A stretch of DNA of 64,000 bases from Enterococcus sp. DIV0212c (GCF_017377505.1 NZ_JAFREN010000023.1:1-64000); one strand, 5' to 3'; positions 1 through 8,588 are shown, counted from the stretch's first letter. Numbers and translations: made by a program. Notes: a model not told the origin generated them from the sequence alone.

Positions 1-2
1 GA

Positions 3-50
3 GACTGGATCGATAGTCATTCAAAAGAAGTAGCTGAGTGGAAAAAATAA
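3..50 (+). CDS. C-terminal end of an unidentified protein (partial)
   Basis: An open frame enters from the left edge and ends at TAA (48-50), giving a hydrophilic tail DWIDSHSKEVAEWKK. It is followed at once by a strong hairpin terminator, as expected for a real gene end. Too little is visible to name the protein; the frame choice rests only on being open from the edge and on its position before the terminator. Confidence 0.45.
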   Translation, partial: DWIDSHSKEVAEWKK

Positions 51-96
51 TGAAAAGTGCTGACCGTAAAAATTACGGTCAGCACTTTTCATTATT
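46..96. terminator. Bidirectional intrinsic terminator
   Basis: A near-perfect inverted repeat has arms 46-69 and 73-96 with a 3-base loop. The GC-rich core GTGCTGACCG is flanked by A-runs on one side and T-runs on the other. It lies between the rightward gene ending at 50 and the leftward gene ending at 95, so it can serve both strands. Confidence 0.85.
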
Positions 97-727
97 ATGT
101 GTAAGGGACAATCCGAAGGTTTCCTTGAAAATATTCAGCAACAAATATCCTTGAAGGATCTGTATAATTTTGTTTTGCCATCTCCTCCATCAGCCATTCT
201 TTATTTTTATTGATATCTTCCAATGCATCTTCTATTACTAAACCATCTGTAATTAAATACAAGCCACGATTAGGATCGCCTTTACGCACAATCGTCAAAT
301 CACCGTTTTGCTCTAACTGCACACGTTTGACTTCTGTAATGGTATTGACATCATGCAATCTAAGCATCGTCCCAAAATCATGTGCCGATAAATTTGCTTG
401 TTTAAAATTTTCTGGAATCATCTGTCCCTTATCAATCAAAATAATCGGTTGTCCATCCACTATTTTTTTAATTTCTGGATTTCTTAATTTGGCAATCCTC
501 AACACAGTAACCAACGTTCCCCAAATTAGTAGCACAATCAAAAATTGTAAAACAGTGATCTGAGAGTTGTAGATCACGCCCCCAATAATTCCACCTAAAA
601 CATAGTTTTGTATTTGGTCTGCAGCACTTTTAGGTGCTAAATTCCCTTTTCCTGAAATATTGATAAAAATAATCAAACATAATAAACCAATCGTCAACTT
701 TAAGCCAACATCAAAATATGGAAACAT
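95..727 (-). CDS. DUF421 membrane protein (YetF-like)
   Basis: A 210-residue protein. Its N-terminal ~85 residues form about three membrane segments, followed by a soluble alpha/beta domain typical of DUF421/YetF proteins (motif GQPIILIDKGQ near residue 92). The start is ATG at 727 behind AGGAGG. Its start overlaps the DUF3290 stop by one base (TAATG), so the two are translationally linked; this DUF3290-DUF421 order is common in lactobacilli and enterococci. The molecular role is not established; some YetF homologues in Bacillus are linked to spores, which does not apply here. Function unknown, family assignment good. Confidence 0.85.
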   Translation of the reverse strand: MFPYFDVGLKLTIGLLCLIIFINISGKGNLAPKSAADQIQNYVLGGIIGGVIYNSQITVLQFLIVLLIWGTLVTVLRIAKLRNPEIKKIVDGQPIILIDKGQMIPENFKQANLSAHDFGTMLRLHDVNTITEVKRVQLEQNGDLTIVRKGDPNRGLYLITDGLVIEDALEDINKNKEWLMEEMAKQNYTDPSRIFVAEYFQGNLRIVPYT

Positions 728-1188
728 TAATTTGTACCTCCTATATCAACGGTTTGAAATTCCTCTTGATTTTTCACTTCGATTTTTTGAATAAGATAAG
801 ATGATTTGTCATCTGACATACGAATCAAATAAAATTTCCCTTCCACTTCAATGACAGGATCAACAGTTAAATCCGTACGGTTCATTTTTAATTTACTCGG
901 TTCAACATCCATTGACTTTGCTACAGACTGTAACGTTCCAATCATTTGCGCATACTGATTGTCACTGGCTTCAGCATTGTAATAGGTATTTAATTGTATA
1001 CCGCCTAATAGTAATAAAATCACAATAATCAAAATGCCGATTTCTTTAAATTTGTAATCAAGTCGCTTACGAACCCAAAAAAAGCCCATCACGAGTAAAA
1101 TCAAAAATAATCCCGCCATGATCGCCCATTGGATTTTGTTTACCGTATGTGTTTGCTCAAGCAGATAATCATAGGTATAAAACTGCAC
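727..1188 (-). CDS. DUF3290 family membrane protein
   Basis: A 153-residue protein starting with GTG at 1188 (GGAG nine bases upstream). It has two membrane segments (residues ~20-40 and ~48-66) and a C-terminal soluble part of beta character. Sequence and its one-base overlap with the DUF421 gene match the DUF3290 family. The two proteins probably form a membrane complex. No enzymatic motif is visible. The gene is the first of a two-gene transcription unit; a candidate small RNA is encoded just upstream on the same strand. Confidence 0.8.
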   Translation of the reverse strand: MQFYTYDYLLEQTHTVNKIQWAIMAGLFLILLVMGFFWVRKRLDYKFKEIGILIIVILLLLGGIQLNTYYNAEASDNQYAQMIGTLQSVAKSMDVEPSKLKMNRTDLTVDPVIEVEGKFYLIRMSDDKSSYLIQKIEVKNQEEFQTVDIGGTN

Positions 1189-1274
1189 TTCCCCTCACTC
1201 CTTACGCTGTGTCTCCTTAAATCGTACTATAAAATCACTGAAACATAAAATAAAAACCTAAAACGTTTTTGGAC

Positions 1275-1375
1275 AAAAAAATACCGCTCGGCTGGGTGAC
1301 CGAGCGGAAAAGGAGTTCTTTTTACTTGAGGAGTAAAAATGAAAAAGTGTTTTGTTTGGGTTTGTTATTGGGTAT
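1275..1375 (-). ncRNA. Candidate small RNA with anti-Shine-Dalgarno segments, copy 1
   Basis: On the minus strand a TATTAT -10 box (1382-1387) precedes a ~100-nt stretch. It contains ATTTTTACTCCT and a second ACTCCTTTT, both complementary to an AGGAGT-spacer-ATG start region. The stretch ends in an 8-bp GC hairpin (1284-1291 with 1300-1307) followed by a T-run (1273-1282). The -35 (TAGTTT, 16 bp from the -10) is weak. A second copy with the same order of parts is at 32240-32331. There the terminator stem pairs through a G.U on the minus strand, where the plus strand would have a C.A mismatch, which favours minus-strand transcription. Known anti-SD sRNAs (such as streptococcal csRNAs) give a precedent; the function here is inference. 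Confidence 0.5.
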
Positions 1376-1474
1376 GTATATATAATAGCCTGAAGATTTG
1401 AAGAAACTATGCCTAAATCATTTAGGTTTTCTATAGAATATTTAAGAAAAAGTAAATATATTTTTTATAAAAAA

Positions 1475-1520
1475 AGTCAATAACGACGTCTGGCTAGTTA
1501 GCTCAGCATCATTATTGACT
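1475..1520 (-). terminator. Terminator of the glucosaminidase gene
   Basis: Arms 1475-1488 and 1507-1520 pair with a G.U wobble on the minus strand. They are followed on that strand by a run of T residues, just downstream of the stop at 1530. Confidence 0.75.
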
Positions 1521-1529
1521 TATCTTTTT

Positions 1530-2846
1530 TTACTTTGGTGTCACAAAAGCTAAGGTATTTGCTGTATCTTTATCGATCACTCTAAAAGAAACTACTCCTA
1601 AACCTGCAACATTCATTTCTGAGATTAAAATAGAACCATCTTCATAAACATGTTCGACAAACGCTACATGTCCATACGTTCCATCAGCTCCCGCAACTGT
1701 TGGTTGGAAACTAACGGCTGTTCCTGCTTTAGGTTTACTAGAAACCTCATAACCGTTGGCTTTACCTGTTGCACCCCAGTCCATTCCGTTCCCCATCGTT
1801 GTTTCAACATAACCATCTAGTTGAACGATGCGGTTATAAACATACTGCGTACAGTTTCCTGCAGCATAAGCTTCTGAACCAGAATATGTTTCCCCTGTAT
1901 ACTCTTTAAAATCGCTATCTGGATGACTGTCTGTGACAATGATACCACTTGTTGAAGTAGATGGTTTTTCTTTGTCATATTCAGTCAAATCATATTCTTC
2001 GATAAAAGCATTCAGTTTTTGATCATAACTAGTATCTGTTGCATAAACACCAGTTAAAGATTTTGTCGCTTCACGATAGCTTGTGGCATTTGATTTCCAT
2101 GTACCTGAATAAATCGTTTTGTTTGAATCAATGCCTTCTTTCATTAACTTAGCATAATCCTCAAACGATTCTTTGTATCCAGGATACTTTTTGAAAGAAG
2201 CATCGATCGTATACCAGTTACCTGAGCCATCATCTTCTTGTGTAGAAAAGACAACTTTCTCACCTTTATACTCACCTTTGATCCCAAAAAGATTATGGAA
2301 AGGTTGTTGGCTTAAATCACTGTTGCCAGAACCTGTTTCCAAAATCGCTTGAGCAATCATAACAGAAGCATATAAATCATTTTTTTGACCTACAGCACGC
2401 GCTTTTTCACCGATACGGCGAATAAACGTTTCTGTTGGTTCGTTTTTTACAACCTTGATATCTTGATCCAATTGAGCTTCACTAGGCATATGATCAACTG
2501 TTGTCTGTGCCGCTGGTTGTTGTTGCTCTGGGATAGTTTCAATTGGAGCGCTTGGTTGTGGCGCTACTGGTACTTCCTCATGGCTGTTTGCAGGAGGTTG
2601 TACTTCTTCTGAGGGTTCTGTGCTGGTATTAGTTGACTCAGTTGTACCAGTTTCTGTCTCAGAAGTAGATGAATCAGTAGTCGGTGTAGTTTCTTCAGTT
2701 GAAGAAGTTCCCGTAGTCTCTGTTGTCCCTTCTTCGATAGTGCTTGATTCTGATTGTGTTAATTCATCTGCATGACCAATCACAGGGATTAAATTAACAC
2801 TGAGCAATACACAAATCATCTGAAGTGATAATAATTTTCTTTTCAT
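1530..2846 (-). CDS. Secreted peptidoglycan hydrolase: GH73 glucosaminidase plus CHAP domain
   Basis: A 438-residue protein. A signal peptide (residues 1-27, ending near GHADE) is followed by a Ser/Thr/Glu/Pro-rich linker to ~residue 120. A GH73-type N-acetylglucosaminidase domain spans ~135-290, with the catalytic glutamate in QAILETGSGNS. The C-terminal CHAP amidase/endopeptidase domain covers ~315-438, with cysteine in AAGNCTQYV and histidine in YGHVAFVEHV. It should cut both glycan and peptide bonds of the cell wall and act outside the cell in wall turnover or cell separation. It is monocistronic, with its own terminator and a long upstream region. Domain order and active residues are intact. 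Confidence 0.88.
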   Translation of the reverse strand: MKRKLLSLQMICVLLSVNLIPVIGHADELTQSESSTIEEGTTETTGTSSTEETTPTTDSSTSETETGTTESTNTSTEPSEEVQPPANSHEEVPVAPQPSAPIETIPEQQQPAAQTTVDHMPSEAQLDQDIKVVKNEPTETFIRRIGEKARAVGQKNDLYASVMIAQAILETGSGNSDLSQQPFHNLFGIKGEYKGEKVVFSTQEDDGSGNWYTIDASFKKYPGYKESFEDYAKLMKEGIDSNKTIYSGTWKSNATSYREATKSLTGVYATDTSYDQKLNAFIEEYDLTEYDKEKPSTSTSGIIVTDSHPDSDFKEYTGETYSGSEAYAAGNCTQYVYNRIVQLDGYVETTMGNGMDWGATGKANGYEVSSKPKAGTAVSFQPTVAGADGTYGHVAFVEHVYEDGSILISEMNVAGLGVVSFRVIDKDTANTLAFVTPK

Positions 2847-3238
2847 TCATTTTAGTTCCTCTCACATGTATTAAAGATTCAGATCTTTTCTTTGATTCTT
2901 AGAATCTGTTACTCAACTTTTCAGGTCGATCCTCTTAGCTGACAAGCACATAGGAATCTTGTCATAATTTAAAAATACTGAAAATTACTTTGAGTAATTT
3001 CAATTTGTAAAGCATTTAAGTGTGAGAATAACATAAAACTCTCGCTGTTCCAAGAGTTCTTTGGATGTTCTTCCATATATCCACCTGCCTTTTATCTCTA
3101 AAAATCGTTTTTAACCTTCTATAAGTTGAGTTTATTTTACCATAAGTATGTGGCAAAATCTTGTACTTGACTCAAAAGATTGGAAAGTTTCGAAAAAAAT
3201 TCACGTTTTAAGCAAAAAAAAGAAGATTTTAGTGAGAA
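2847..3238 (-). other. Long upstream region of the peptidoglycan hydrolase gene
   Basis: About 390 bases separate the hydrolase from the pot terminator. On the minus strand the region holds a possible 35-codon open frame (2969-3076) and two short hairpins: AACTCT/AGAGTT (within 3027-3060) and GACAAG/CTTGTC (2941-2963). It may be a structured leader. I looked for the cyclic-di-AMP (ydaO) riboswitch, which often precedes wall hydrolases, and did not find its conserved segments. Confidence 0.35.
2969..3076 (-). CDS. Possible 35-residue small protein upstream of the hydrolase gene
   Basis: ATG at 3076 is preceded by GGCAGGTGG, a plausible ribosome binding site six bases away. The frame runs 35 codons to TAA and encodes a hydrophilic start (MEEHPKNSWNSES) and a more hydrophobic rest. 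It has no recognisable family. It may be a leader peptide, a small protein or chance; there is no independent support beyond the ribosome binding site. Confidence 0.3.
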   Translation of the reverse strand: MEEHPKNSWNSESFMLFSHLNALQIEITQSNFQYF

Positions 3239-3282
3239 AAATCTCTTAATGGTAACAAATACTTGCCGCCGTTAAGAGATTT
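3239..3282 (-). terminator. Terminator of the pot operon
   Basis: Arms 3239-3249 and 3272-3282 (AAATCTCTTAA / TTAAGAGATTT) are perfect. The hairpin lies directly after the potD stop and is followed on the minus strand by T-rich sequence. Confidence 0.75.
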
Positions 3283-3290
3283 ATTGTTTT

Positions 3291-4364
3291 TCACTTCCGG
3301 TACATCTTAAACTCAAGAAACAAGTCATTATAAATTCCCAAATATTTCGCCCCTAAATCTTCATAAACTTCTAAATGTTTAATCACTTCATCACTTGGAT
3401 AAAATTGTTCATCACTAGAAATCTCCTCAGGTAACAACTTCTTAGCTGCTTTGTTTGGTGTAGAATAACCAATATACTCTGCATTTTGAGCCGCATTTTC
3501 AGGCCGCAGCATAAAATTGATAAAGTCATAAGAGCCTTTAATATTTTTCGCTGTTTTAGGAATCACGATATTGTCAAACCAAAGATTTGAGCCTTCTGAT
3601 GGAATCACATAATGAAGATGTTCATTGCCGTCAAGCATTTCAGCGGCTTCACCAGAAAATGTTACAGCCGCAGCACTTTCTTCATTGATCATATACATTT
3701 TGATTTCATCTGCTACGATCGCTTTGACATTTGTTGTTAACTTGTTTAATTTGTCCGTTGCTTTGCGCAATTCCTGATTATTTTTGCTATTTAGCGAGTA
3801 GCCTAAACTATTCAACGACAGGCCAAGAACTTCTCGTGCACCATCGATCAACATTACATTATCTTTTAATTCAGGTTTCCACAAATCATCCCAATGCTTG
3901 ATTTCATCTTCACCAATGAATTTGTCATTATAAATAATGCCTAATGTTCCCCAAAAATAAGGAATCGAGTATTTATTTTGCGGATCAAAATCAAGATTTA
4001 AAAAACGCTCATCGATCGTTTCTAACCCTTTTAGCTTAGAATGATCGATCGGCAATAGCATTTTCTCTTTCATCATTTTTTGAATCATATATTCAGATGG
4101 TATCGTAATATCGTAGGCCGTTCCACCTTGCTGGATTTTTGTAAACATCGCTTCATTTGAATCAAAGGTTTCATAATTGACCTTATATCCGGATTCTTTT
4201 TCAAATTTACGCAAGAGATCGGGATCGATATAATCGCCCCAGTTATATATCGTTAACGTGTCCGCACCAGCCATTCCGCTAGATTTTTCCAACTGACGCA
4301 CACCTAAAAAGAGAATTAAAATGATCGCTAAAATCCCGATAAGCAAAGACTGCAGTTTCTTCAT
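3291..4364 (-). CDS. potD: Spermidine/putrescine ABC transporter substrate-binding protein PotD
   Basis: A 357-residue protein of the PotD/PotF family. The N-terminal hydrophobic segment (residues 5-23) is followed by the family's opening strand TLTIYNWGDYIDP and a periplasmic-binding fold to the end. It captures polyamines outside the membrane and delivers them to PotBC. No lipobox cysteine is visible, so it is probably held by an uncleaved N-terminal anchor rather than as a lipoprotein, which is unusual for a Gram-positive binding protein. Its start overlaps the potC stop (ATGA). It is the last gene of regulator-potA-potB-potC-potD, the usual order. Confidence 0.93.
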   Translation of the reverse strand: MKKLQSLLIGILAIILILFLGVRQLEKSSGMAGADTLTIYNWGDYIDPDLLRKFEKESGYKVNYETFDSNEAMFTKIQQGGTAYDITIPSEYMIQKMMKEKMLLPIDHSKLKGLETIDERFLNLDFDPQNKYSIPYFWGTLGIIYNDKFIGEDEIKHWDDLWKPELKDNVMLIDGAREVLGLSLNSLGYSLNSKNNQELRKATDKLNKLTTNVKAIVADEIKMYMINEESAAAVTFSGEAAEMLDGNEHLHYVIPSEGSNLWFDNIVIPKTAKNIKGSYDFINFMLRPENAAQNAEYIGYSTPNKAAKKLLPEEISSDEQFYPSDEVIKHLEVYEDLGAKYLGIYNDLFLEFKMYRK

Positions 4365-5197
4365 TTCAGTTTAGCCACCTCACTTTGTTCTTGACGCATC
4401 TTTTTCAATTTTTTTGGCGTATTATCTTGGCTGATAAAATAGTAGCCAATCACCAAAATCATGGAGAAAATAAACACTAGCGTACTCAAAGCATTGATTT
4501 CTAAACTAATCCCTTGTCTTGCACGAGAATAAATCTCAACTGAAAGAGTTGAAAAACCATTTCCAGTAACAAAGAAGGTTACCGCAAAATCATCTAGTGA
4601 AAATGTAAAGGCCATAAAGTACCCGGCAATGATTCCTGGTGATAAAAATGGTAGAATAATATTCTTGATTACTTGTATATTATTAGCCCCCAAATCACGA
4701 GCTGCATCAACCATAGAATCATTCATTTCTTGCAATTTTGGCAAAACCATCAAAACCACGATTGGAATGCTAAAAGCAATATGAGATAACAAAACACTAG
4801 CAAAACCTAACTTGATAAAACCAACAGCTGTAAAGAAAATCAAGAAGCTTGCACCGATGATCACATCTGGTGAGACGAGCAAAATATTATTGAACCCCAT
4901 TAAGGTTGTTCTTGTTTTTCTACGTCTCGTATAATAGATGCTCATTGCACCAAAGGTCCCAATGATCGTTGCTATAATCGCCGATAAAAAAGCCAATAAA
5001 AATGTATTCAACACAATGATCAACAATCGCGTATCTTCAAAAACCGCTGTATAATTTGCAAGGGTAAATCCAGTAAATCTATTCATCGTATCCGTATCAT
5101 TAAACGAGTAAAAGATCAGATAAAAAATCGGCGCATACAATAAAGCAAAAACGATGATCAGATAAAGATGAGACCACTTAAATTTTTTCTTCGTCAT
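4361..5197 (-). CDS. potC: Spermidine/putrescine ABC transporter permease PotC
   Basis: A 278-residue inner permease with six predicted membrane helices. The EAA loop (DAARDLGANNIQVIKNIILP, about residues 166-185) contacts the ATPase. With PotB it forms the membrane channel of the polyamine importer. It overlaps potB at its start and potD at its end by four bases each, indicating translational coupling. The C-terminal tail is lysine-rich and cytoplasmic. Confidence 0.93.
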   Translation of the reverse strand: MTKKKFKWSHLYLIIVFALLYAPIFYLIFYSFNDTDTMNRFTGFTLANYTAVFEDTRLLIIVLNTFLLAFLSAIIATIIGTFGAMSIYYTRRRKTRTTLMGFNNILLVSPDVIIGASFLIFFTAVGFIKLGFASVLLSHIAFSIPIVVLMVLPKLQEMNDSMVDAARDLGANNIQVIKNIILPFLSPGIIAGYFMAFTFSLDDFAVTFFVTGNGFSTLSVEIYSRARQGISLEINALSTLVFIFSMILVIGYYFISQDNTPKKLKKMRQEQSEVAKLK

Positions 5198-6003
5198 TTC
5201 ACACGCCCCTTTTTCTTCTTCTCACCTGTCAACAGCATCACAAGAAACATCGCAACGATCAAAACCACGCCAATCGTTGAACCCATGCCCCAATTCTGTG
5301 TTACCATAAAATGCTCTTCAATCGCTGTTCCCAAAGTGATTACTCGATTCCCCCCAATAAGGCGAGTCAGCATAAATAAAGAAAGAGAGGGAATAAAAAC
5401 CGCTTGAACGCCGCTTTTCACGCCGTTCAATGACAGAGGAAAAATCACTCGCTGAAACGTTTCTACACTATTTGCCCCAAGGTCACGGCTAGCACTGATC
5501 AATGACGGATTCAGCTCTTCCAGTGCATTAAAAATCGGCAAAATCATAAAAGGAATTTCAATGTAGGTCGCCACAAATAGAAAACTAAAATCAGTAAACA
5601 AAATCTGATGAGGACCTATACCAATAAAGCTTAAAAACTGATTCACATTGCCATGAATACTAAAAATGCCTATAAACGCATACGCTTTTAGTAAAAGATT
5701 CACCCAAGTCGGTAAAATCACCAACATCAGCCACAATTGCTTGTGCTTTAATTTTGTTAAGAAATAAGCTGTTGGATAACTGATTAAAAACGTAAATAAG
5801 GTGATCAAAAACGCATACCAAACCGAATTCAACGTCATACTCAAATAAGTACCAGAAGTAAAATACGTTTGATAATTCTCTAAAGTAAATTGCCCATTCA
5901 TATCAAAAAACGATTGATAAATAATCATTAAAACAGGCGTAATCACAAATAATAATAGCCACATCACATAAGGAATCGAATAAATCCGACGCATTGTTTT
6001 CAT
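5194..6003 (-). CDS. potB: Spermidine/putrescine ABC transporter permease PotB
   Basis: A 269-residue permease with six membrane helices and an EAA loop (SASRDLGANSVETFQRVIFP, about residues 171-190). It pairs with PotC. Eleven bases separate it from potA upstream and it overlaps potC by four bases. The C-terminus ends in a very basic GEKKKKGRVK tail on the cytoplasmic side. Length and motifs are typical of the family. Confidence 0.93.
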   Translation of the reverse strand: MKTMRRIYSIPYVMWLLLFVITPVLMIIYQSFFDMNGQFTLENYQTYFTSGTYLSMTLNSVWYAFLITLFTFLISYPTAYFLTKLKHKQLWLMLVILPTWVNLLLKAYAFIGIFSIHGNVNQFLSFIGIGPHQILFTDFSFLFVATYIEIPFMILPIFNALEELNPSLISASRDLGANSVETFQRVIFPLSLNGVKSGVQAVFIPSLSLFMLTRLIGGNRVITLGTAIEEHFMVTQNWGMGSTIGVVLIVAMFLVMLLTGEKKKKGRVK

Positions 6004-6014
6004 TATTACTCCTC

Positions 6015-7100
6015 CTATTCTTCGTAGCTTTCTAGACGAGCATCAAAATCCTCTTCAGACTCATTAAAACGCATGACATGAATATCTTCTGGTTCAAAAA
6101 AGAGACCAACTTTAGCGCCTTCTGTCGCTTTTCTAGTCGAATGAACCATCCACTCATTGTGATCTTCATCATGACAGATGATTTCATAGTGAACCCCTCG
6201 AAATAATTGTGTATCTACTGTTACCACTAATTTTCCTTTATCCGCTGTGGTGATCGTTAAATCTTCTGGACGCAACATGATTTCAACAGGTTCAGCTTGA
6301 CGCATCCCACCATCTACACATTCAAATCGTTTCCCAACAAACTCAACTAAATTATCTTCAATCATCGTGCCGTTGACAATATTACTTTCTCCCACGAAAT
6401 CCGCCACAAAATGATTGATCGGCTCATCATAAATATCAACCGGCGTACCACTTTGAACGATATGGCCTTTGTTCATGACAAAAATTTCATCACTCATTGC
6501 CAAAGCTTCCTCTTGGTCATGGGTAACAAAAATAAAGGTAATGCCTAAACGCTGCTGCAACTCACGCAATTCATACTGCATATCTGTCCGCAACTTTAAA
6601 TCTAAAGCTGATAAAGGCTCATCCAATAAAAGAACTTTTGGCTCATTGACAATAGCTCGAGCAATTGCGACACGCTGACGCTGACCGCCGGACATTTCAC
6701 TGATTTCTCTCGTTTCATAACCAGGCAACTGCACCATCCGCAAAGCATCTTTGACTTTTTTTTCAATTTCTTTTTTGGGAATTTTTTTGATTTTCAAGCC
6801 AAAAGCAACATTATCAAAAACATTCATATGAGGAAACAACGCGTAATCTTGAAAAACAGTGTTTACTTGTCGTTTATTAGCTGGAATATCATTGATCCGT
6901 TGTCCATCAAAATAAATATCGCCTTCTGTAGCATCGGCAAAACCAGCTAAAATCCGCAAGATCGTTGTTTTCCCGCAGCCCGAAGGTCCTAATAAAGTAT
7001 AAAATTTCCCCTGTTCGATTTCAAAACTAACTTTTTTTAATACTTTTTCATCATCATATTGTTTCACAACGTTTTCAAACGTAATAATATTTTTTTTCAA
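6015..7100 (-). CDS. potA: Spermidine/putrescine ABC transporter ATPase PotA
   Basis: A 361-residue ATPase powering polyamine uptake. It shows Walker A ([11 protein letters not shown], ~residue 35), the ABC signature ([16 protein letters not shown]), Walker B ([13 protein letters not shown]), the switch histidine (FVTHDQEEA) and a C-terminal TOBE-type regulatory domain. The start appears to be TTG at 7100, nine bases after GGGAGG; no ATG in frame has a better site. It is 26 bases downstream of the regulator gene and cotranscribed with it. Confidence 0.93.
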   Translation of the reverse strand: MKKNIITFENVVKQYDDEKVLKKVSFEIEQGKFYTLLGPSGCGKTTILRILAGFADATEGDIYFDGQRINDIPANKRQVNTVFQDYALFPHMNVFDNVAFGLKIKKIPKKEIEKKVKDALRMVQLPGYETREISEMSGGQRQRVAIARAIVNEPKVLLLDEPLSALDLKLRTDMQYELRELQQRLGITFIFVTHDQEEALAMSDEIFVMNKGHIVQSGTPVDIYDEPINHFVADFVGESNIVNGTMIEDNLVEFVGKRFECVDGGMRQAEPVEIMLRPEDLTITTADKGKLVVTVDTQLFRGVHYEIICHDEDHNEWMVHSTRKATEGAKVGLFFEPEDIHVMRFNESEEDFDARLESYEE

Positions 7101-7126
7101 TCATCGATACCTCCCTATTAAAGATG

Positions 7127-7669
7127 TTATAAATAAGATTCTGTTGCTACGATCAGCACTCGACTTTTGCCTTTTGAATGATTGATCAATTGATGAGGTT
7201 CAGCAGCTTGATAATACATTGCTTCTCCTTTTCTAGCAGAATAAGTCGTCTCACCTAGCAATAATGAAACAGAGCCATCAATCACATAGATAAATGTTTC
7301 TGATAAAGAAGGTTCGAATGTTTTATACTCCCCGTTTTTATCAAATGTCAAAACCACTGGTTCCATCTCTTTTTCATTTGATTCTGGGATCAGCCATTTT
7401 AATTCATAGCCATTTTCTTCATCGTAATAAAGCGTGCTATCTTCATCTTTATATACGATCTTTTGTTCCAACGTCCGTTCACTAAAAAATTCTTCCGGTG
7501 TAATTCCTAACACTTCTAAAATATTAAAAAATGTTTCCATTGAAGGCGAGCTTAAATCCCGTTCTAACTGAGAAATATAGCCTTTTGTTAGATCCGTTCG
7601 CTCACCAAGTTCTTCTTGGGTCAAGTTCTTTTGTACGCGTAAATTACGCAGTTTTTCCCCAATTTCCAT
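7127..7669 (-). CDS. XRE-family regulator with cupin sensor domain, PuuR-like
   Basis: A 180-residue protein. The N-terminal helix-turn-helix (IGEKLRNLR...LTQEELGERT...GYISQLERD, residues ~3-57) is followed by a cupin domain (~110-175) with YVIDGSVSLLLGE and EPHQLINHS. This architecture and the position ahead of potABCD indicate a polyamine-responsive regulator of the operon. I start it at ATG 7669, five bases after GGGTGG, rather than at the in-frame ATG at 7687, which has no ribosome binding site. A palindrome sits between its promoter and start, so autoregulation is likely. Confidence 0.85.
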   Translation of the reverse strand: MEIGEKLRNLRVQKNLTQEELGERTDLTKGYISQLERDLSSPSMETFFNILEVLGITPEEFFSERTLEQKIVYKDEDSTLYYDEENGYELKWLIPESNEKEMEPVVLTFDKNGEYKTFEPSLSETFIYVIDGSVSLLLGETTYSARKGEAMYYQAAEPHQLINHSKGKSRVLIVATESYL

Positions 7670-7720
7670 TTGACCACCCCATTTCACTTTATCAAAAAAA
7701 CACTAAAAGTTTTCTAATAC

Positions 7721-7777
7721 TAAACTACAAGTTTAATTTTACCTTTTCTAGTATACAAATTTTTCAAAAAATAGCAA
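7721..7777 (-). promoter_or_regulatory. Promoter and palindromic operator of the pot operon
   Basis: On the minus strand a -35 TTGCTA (7772-7777) and a -10 TATACT (7750-7755) are separated by 16 bp. Just downstream of the expected transcription start lies the perfect palindrome TAAACTACAAGTTTA (7721-7735). A related half-conserved site follows near 7700-7712. The position suits repression by the XRE-cupin protein encoded next. Confidence 0.6.
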
Positions 7778-7855
7778 CAATTTTTCTTAAAAAAAATAGA
7801 TTTTTTTCATACTTTTATACTAGCACTGATCGAGTGATTTTAACAAAATAAAAAA

Positions 7856-7875
7856 GCATCTGTTATTCAGACACT
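7856..7875 (-). terminator. Terminator overlapping the end of the FUSC-type gene
   Basis: On the minus strand AGTGTCT pairs with AGATGCT through a 6-base loop, followed by a T-run. The hairpin includes the last codons and stop of the gene ending at 7863. Confidence 0.55.
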
Positions 7876-8399
7876 TCTTTGCTTTCGACAGATTTTATAA
7901 TTCTCTTTATGCCAAGCTTCAACGGGATGAAATAATTAACCAACAAAGCGATACCCATTCCAATAAAACTATCCACTACCCTAGCAAATGCATAGCCGTA
8001 TGATCGATCAGCTGGGATCATGAAAACGATCGTCAACAAAGTGGCACAGGCACCAACCGTTCCTTCATGATAGCCAAATCTAGCTAACAGAGCGATCATC
8101 AGCATTATGATCACTGGAATAAAAATCAGCTGCACAAGCTCCGTTCGACCTAACCAATTAAACACAGCAATCACAGCAATCGACATAACCGCTCCTAAAA
8201 CATTTCCGATAATTCGATGCTTGCCATATTTCAGCGTATTCTCCATATCTTCTCTTAATGTGAAAACCGTTGTAATCGCAGCAACTACATAGGTTTCTCG
8301 TTTTAATAAAATACTAACTAAAATACAAAAAAAGACACTTAATCCTGTTTTAAACGTGCGCATACCAATTTTAAATTTCAACAAACTAATTCCTTTCAA
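7863..8399 (-). CDS. FUSC/aromatic acid exporter family membrane protein
   Basis: A 178-residue protein with about five membrane segments. It carries the motif RETYVVAAITTVFTLREDMENTL typical of the small UPF0421/FUSC (aromatic acid exporter) group (the motif spans residues ~34-56). The loop KYGKHRIIGNVLGA resembles the conserved cytoplasmic RxxGxxxG stretch of this family. The substrate is not known. It is transcribed alone, divergently from the YhdH-type gene. The family assignment is by motif and topology only. Confidence 0.75.
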   Translation of the reverse strand: MKGISLLKFKIGMRTFKTGLSVFFCILVSILLKRETYVVAAITTVFTLREDMENTLKYGKHRIIGNVLGAVMSIAVIAVFNWLGRTELVQLIFIPVIIMLMIALLARFGYHEGTVGACATLLTIVFMIPADRSYGYAFARVVDSFIGMGIALLVNYFIPLKLGIKRIIKSVESKEVSE

Positions 8400-8548
8400 A
8401 CGTTATACTGACTCTATATCTTAACTTAATAAACTTAAGCTCTTCCCTTCTATTTTAACTTATTTTCCTACTATTAAGAAGGGTACTTCAAGAAGAATTT
8501 TCTTAAGAAAAAAAGAGAATATGTTATGATAGTAATAATAATAGTAAA

Positions 8549-8588
8549 GTTGATTTTTCTAACGTTTAAACATACAAAAAAAATCAAC
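8549..8588 (+). other. Leader hairpin before the YhdH-type reductase
   Basis: GTTGATTTTT (8549-8558) and AAAAATCAAC (8579-8588) form a 10-bp stem ending about six bases before the AAGGAGG ribosome binding site. It could modulate translation or message stability. No known element is recognised. Confidence 0.35.

Noticed and set aside
210..563. Open frame on the plus strand opposite DUF421, and many similar frames opposite leuC, the ATPase and the LRR genes
   Set aside because: They are shadows of well-supported genes, lack ribosome binding sites and have no protein-like features.
1311..1383. Plus-strand SD plus ATG frame (AGGAG...ATGAAAAAG) that looks like a tiny gene
   Set aside because: The frame is only about 14 codons, its copy at 32301 encodes an unrelated peptide, and promoter, terminator and G.U evidence point to minus-strand RNA.
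2860..3110. Cyclic-di-AMP (ydaO) riboswitch ahead of the wall hydrolase
   Set aside because: Only short local hairpins were found; none of the conserved segments of that class could be recognised.
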